The position numbers and the translations under genes are program-made. This document shows positions 51,622 to 52,907 of a stretch of 52,907 nt of DNA, piece by piece. Numbering within the stretch: position 1 is the stretch's first letter; each line of letters starts with the position of its first letter. Under the pieces are notes generated by a model. That model did no database searches, was not told where the DNA came from, and saw only the letters and a program-made list of their open reading frames with translations. Source of the stretch: an uncultured beta proteobacterium (lineage in GTDB: Bacteria; Pseudomonadota; Gammaproteobacteria; Burkholderiales; Burkholderiaceae_C); assembly GCA_903897005.1 (NCBI GenBank), contig CAITZZ010000313.1, forward strand, positions 1 through 52,907. Direction: 5' to 3'.

Positions 51622-52654
51622 CACCGGACCCCACGCGTATCAGACTCTGACCCCCGATGTCGTCATGGACGCGCTGGCCAGCGTTGGTCTGTATGGTGAC
51701 GGGCGCCAGCAGGCGCTGAGTTCCTACGAGAACCGGGTCTATCAACTGCACCTGGAGGATGGTCCGGTGGTGGTGGCCAAGTTCTATCGACCGCAACGCT
51801 GGAGCGAGTCGCAGATCCTGGAAGAGCACGCTTTTTCGGCCGAACTGATGGCAGCTGAAATCCCCGTTATCGGTCCGCTGCTGCTCGAAGGCAGGACCTT
51901 GCATCACTTTGGCGGCTTCGCTTTTAGTGTCAGCCCGAATCGTGGTGGTCGGGCGCCGGAACTCGATGACCCCGACGTGCTGGAGTGGATAGGGCGTTTT
52001 CTGGCGCGCATCCATACGGTGGGGTCTGCCAGACCCTTTGCCACCCGACCAGCCCTCAACCTGCAGAGCTTTGGCACCGATTCACGCGACTGGCTGCTGG
52101 CCCATGAGATGGTGCCGCTGGACGTTCAGTCGGCCTGGACCAAAGCGGCTGAGCAGGCGCTTGACCTGATTGCGGCCTACCCCTGCCTGGCGCCGTCGCA
52201 GCGTCGGCAGGACTCCGATGCCGAACCGATCCGGCAGATTCGCCTGCACGGTGATTGCCATCCTGGCAACATCCTGTGGACACCACTTGAGTCTCCCGCC
52301 GCCAGCGGACCGGGGCCACATTTTGTCGATCTTGACGATGCCCGCAGCGGTCCGGCAGTGCAGGACTTGTGGATGCTGCTCAGTGGTGACCGCCAGCAGC
52401 GCACACGCCAACTCGGTGCGCTGGTCGATGGCTATGAACAGTTTCGCGAATTTGACCGGCGCGAGACGGCCCTGATTGAACCCTTGCGCACCCTGCGCCT
52501 GATCCACTACAGCGCCTGGCTGGCACGGCGCTGGAGCGATCCGACATTCCCCATCAATTTCCCATGGTTTGGCTCCAGTGATTACTGGCAGGGCCAGGTC
52601 CAGATGCTCGAAGAGCAGATCGAGGCCATGCAGGAAGCGCCCCTGGTGGTGTGA
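51614..52654 (+). CDS. srkA: SrkA-like stress-response Ser/Thr kinase (YihE/RdoA family)
   Basis: The 346-residue protein has the aminoglycoside phosphotransferase-like fold of SrkA, which protects E. coli cells under envelope and oxidative stress. Visible parts are LSSYENRVYQL, the nucleotide-site VVAKFYRPQRWS, the catalytic loop LHGDCHPGNIL and the metal-binding FVDLDDARSGP, with SrkA-like PFGWFGSSDYW near the C-terminus (here PWFGSSDYW). It overlaps the ATPase gene by eight bases, placing a second kinase in the same cluster. Confidence 0.88.
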   Translation: MSDTGPHAYQTLTPDVVMDALASVGLYGDGRQQALSSYENRVYQLHLEDGPVVVAKFYRPQRWSESQILEEHAFSAELMAAEIPVIGPLLLEGRTLHHFGGFAFSVSPNRGGRAPELDDPDVLEWIGRFLARIHTVGSARPFATRPALNLQSFGTDSRDWLLAHEMVPLDVQSAWTKAAEQALDLIAAYPCLAPSQRRQDSDAEPIRQIRLHGDCHPGNILWTPLESPAASGPGPHFVDLDDARSGPAVQDLWMLLSGDRQQRTRQLGALVDGYEQFREFDRRETALIEPLRTLRLIHYSAWLARRWSDPTFPINFPWFGSSDYWQGQVQMLEEQIEAMQEAPLVV

Positions 52655-52655
52655 G

Positions 52656-52907
52656 ATGAGCATGAACGCCGCCCAGACGCTGCTGCAGGTCGGTGCAGCG
52701 CACGCCACTGCGCTGGAATGTGGCAGCGAGCGGCTGACTTATGAGGCACTGCGCCAGCGCGTACGCCAGGCGGCGGGTGCCTGGCAGGAACTGGGATTGC
52801 GTGCGGGTGTGCGGGTCATCGTGCTGGCGCCCGACAGCATCGATTGGGTGATCGCCTATCTCGGAGTGATCTGGGCTGGTGGCGTTGCCATTGGGGTCAA
52901 TCCGCGC
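52656..52907 (+). CDS. Acyl-CoA synthetase (AMP-binding/ANL family), 5' part only
   Basis: The frame starting at ATG 52656 (alternative ATG 52662) runs to the window edge for 84 codons without a stop. The translation begins MSMNAAQTLLQVGAAHATAL and continues with LTYEALRQRVRQAAGAWQELG and AYLGVIWAGGVAIGVNPR, the N-terminal subdomain of AMP-forming acyl-CoA synthetases, probably benzoate- or fatty-acid-CoA ligase-like. The ATP-binding motifs lie beyond the window. It starts one base after the srkA stop codon, so it belongs to the same transcript. Confidence 0.8.
   Translation, partial: MSMNAAQTLLQVGAAHATALECGSERLTYEALRQRVRQAAGAWQELGLRAGVRVIVLAPDSIDWVIAYLGVIWAGGVAIGVNPR

Noticed and set aside
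1-52907. tRNA, rRNA, riboswitch, attachment site, prophage or transposase genes
   Set aside because: No cloverleaf-like segments, conserved rRNA stretches, transposase motifs or integrase motifs were recognised by eye on either strand.

Overview
The window is a high-GC, densely coding bacterial chromosome segment. Gene content and protein style point to a betaproteobacterium of the order Burkholderiales, probably near Rhodoferax, Polaromonas or another Comamonadaceae genus. The reasons are the aroE-mtgA pair, the complete ccmABCDEFGHI operon, the NodI/NodJ-type exporter, and the metallophosphoesterase / kinase-USP fusion / GspE-like ATPase set. This placement is inferred from family resemblance; no search was run. 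No rRNA, tRNA, CRISPR array, prophage or intact insertion sequence was seen.

Layout: (1) 0.1-8.1 kb carries housekeeping genes: tldD and rodA on minus; a YqiA-like esterase, an RNase II-type nuclease, a TonB-like protein, aroE and mtgA on plus. (2) 8.4-13.2 kb, plus strand: a PlsC-like acyltransferase, a CdsA-like cytidylyltransferase, ruvC, an EF-G paralogue and hemG. (3) 13.2-20.2 kb, minus strand: the complete cytochrome c maturation operon ccmA-ccmI, then gshA (20.3-21.9 kb, minus). (4) 22.0-29.2 kb, plus strand: a deo-type operon of cdd, a purine nucleoside phosphorylase, deoB, deoC, an ALDH16-like double-domain aldehyde dehydrogenase and deoA. (5) 29.4-33.0 kb, minus: periplasmic cpdB and a periplasmic amidohydrolase. 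(6) 33.2-34.5 kb: two tiny membrane proteins, a small hypothetical protein and an RTX-repeat gene remnant. (7) 34.5-41.8 kb: a BMP-family nucleoside-type ABC transporter (minus), then nucleoside hydrolase and AMP nucleosidase (plus). (8) 41.8-46.7 kb: a membrane diguanylate cyclase, a NodI/NodJ-like exporter and a GMC oxidoreductase. (9) 46.8-52.9 kb, plus strand: metallophosphoesterase, Ser/Thr kinase-USP fusion, GspE/PilB-like ATPase, SrkA-like kinase, and the start of an acyl-CoA synthetase cut by the window edge.

Functional logic: regions 4, 5 and 7 together form a nucleotide and nucleoside scavenging supercluster. CpdB would make nucleosides in the periplasm and the BMP/ABC system would import them. 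Nucleoside hydrolase, phosphorylases, cytidine deaminase and AMP nucleosidase would release bases and pentose phosphates. DeoB and DeoC would convert deoxyribose-phosphate to glyceraldehyde-3-phosphate and acetaldehyde, which the aldehyde dehydrogenase could oxidise. HemG and the ccm operon lie tail to tail and link late haem synthesis to cytochrome c assembly.

The best candidate for an undescribed system is 46.8-52.7 kb. Four tightly packed genes pair a phosphoesterase and two kinases with a secretion-type ATPase. The ATPase N-terminus carries four MshEN-like motifs at an exact 30-residue period, which suggests a doubled c-di-GMP sensor. The window also holds at least four families of short palindromic dispersed repeats. 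One sits in frame inside the AMP nucleosidase gene, one occupies the only gap in the ccm operon, and one has copies that have apparently grown outward by 18-21 bp tandem units.
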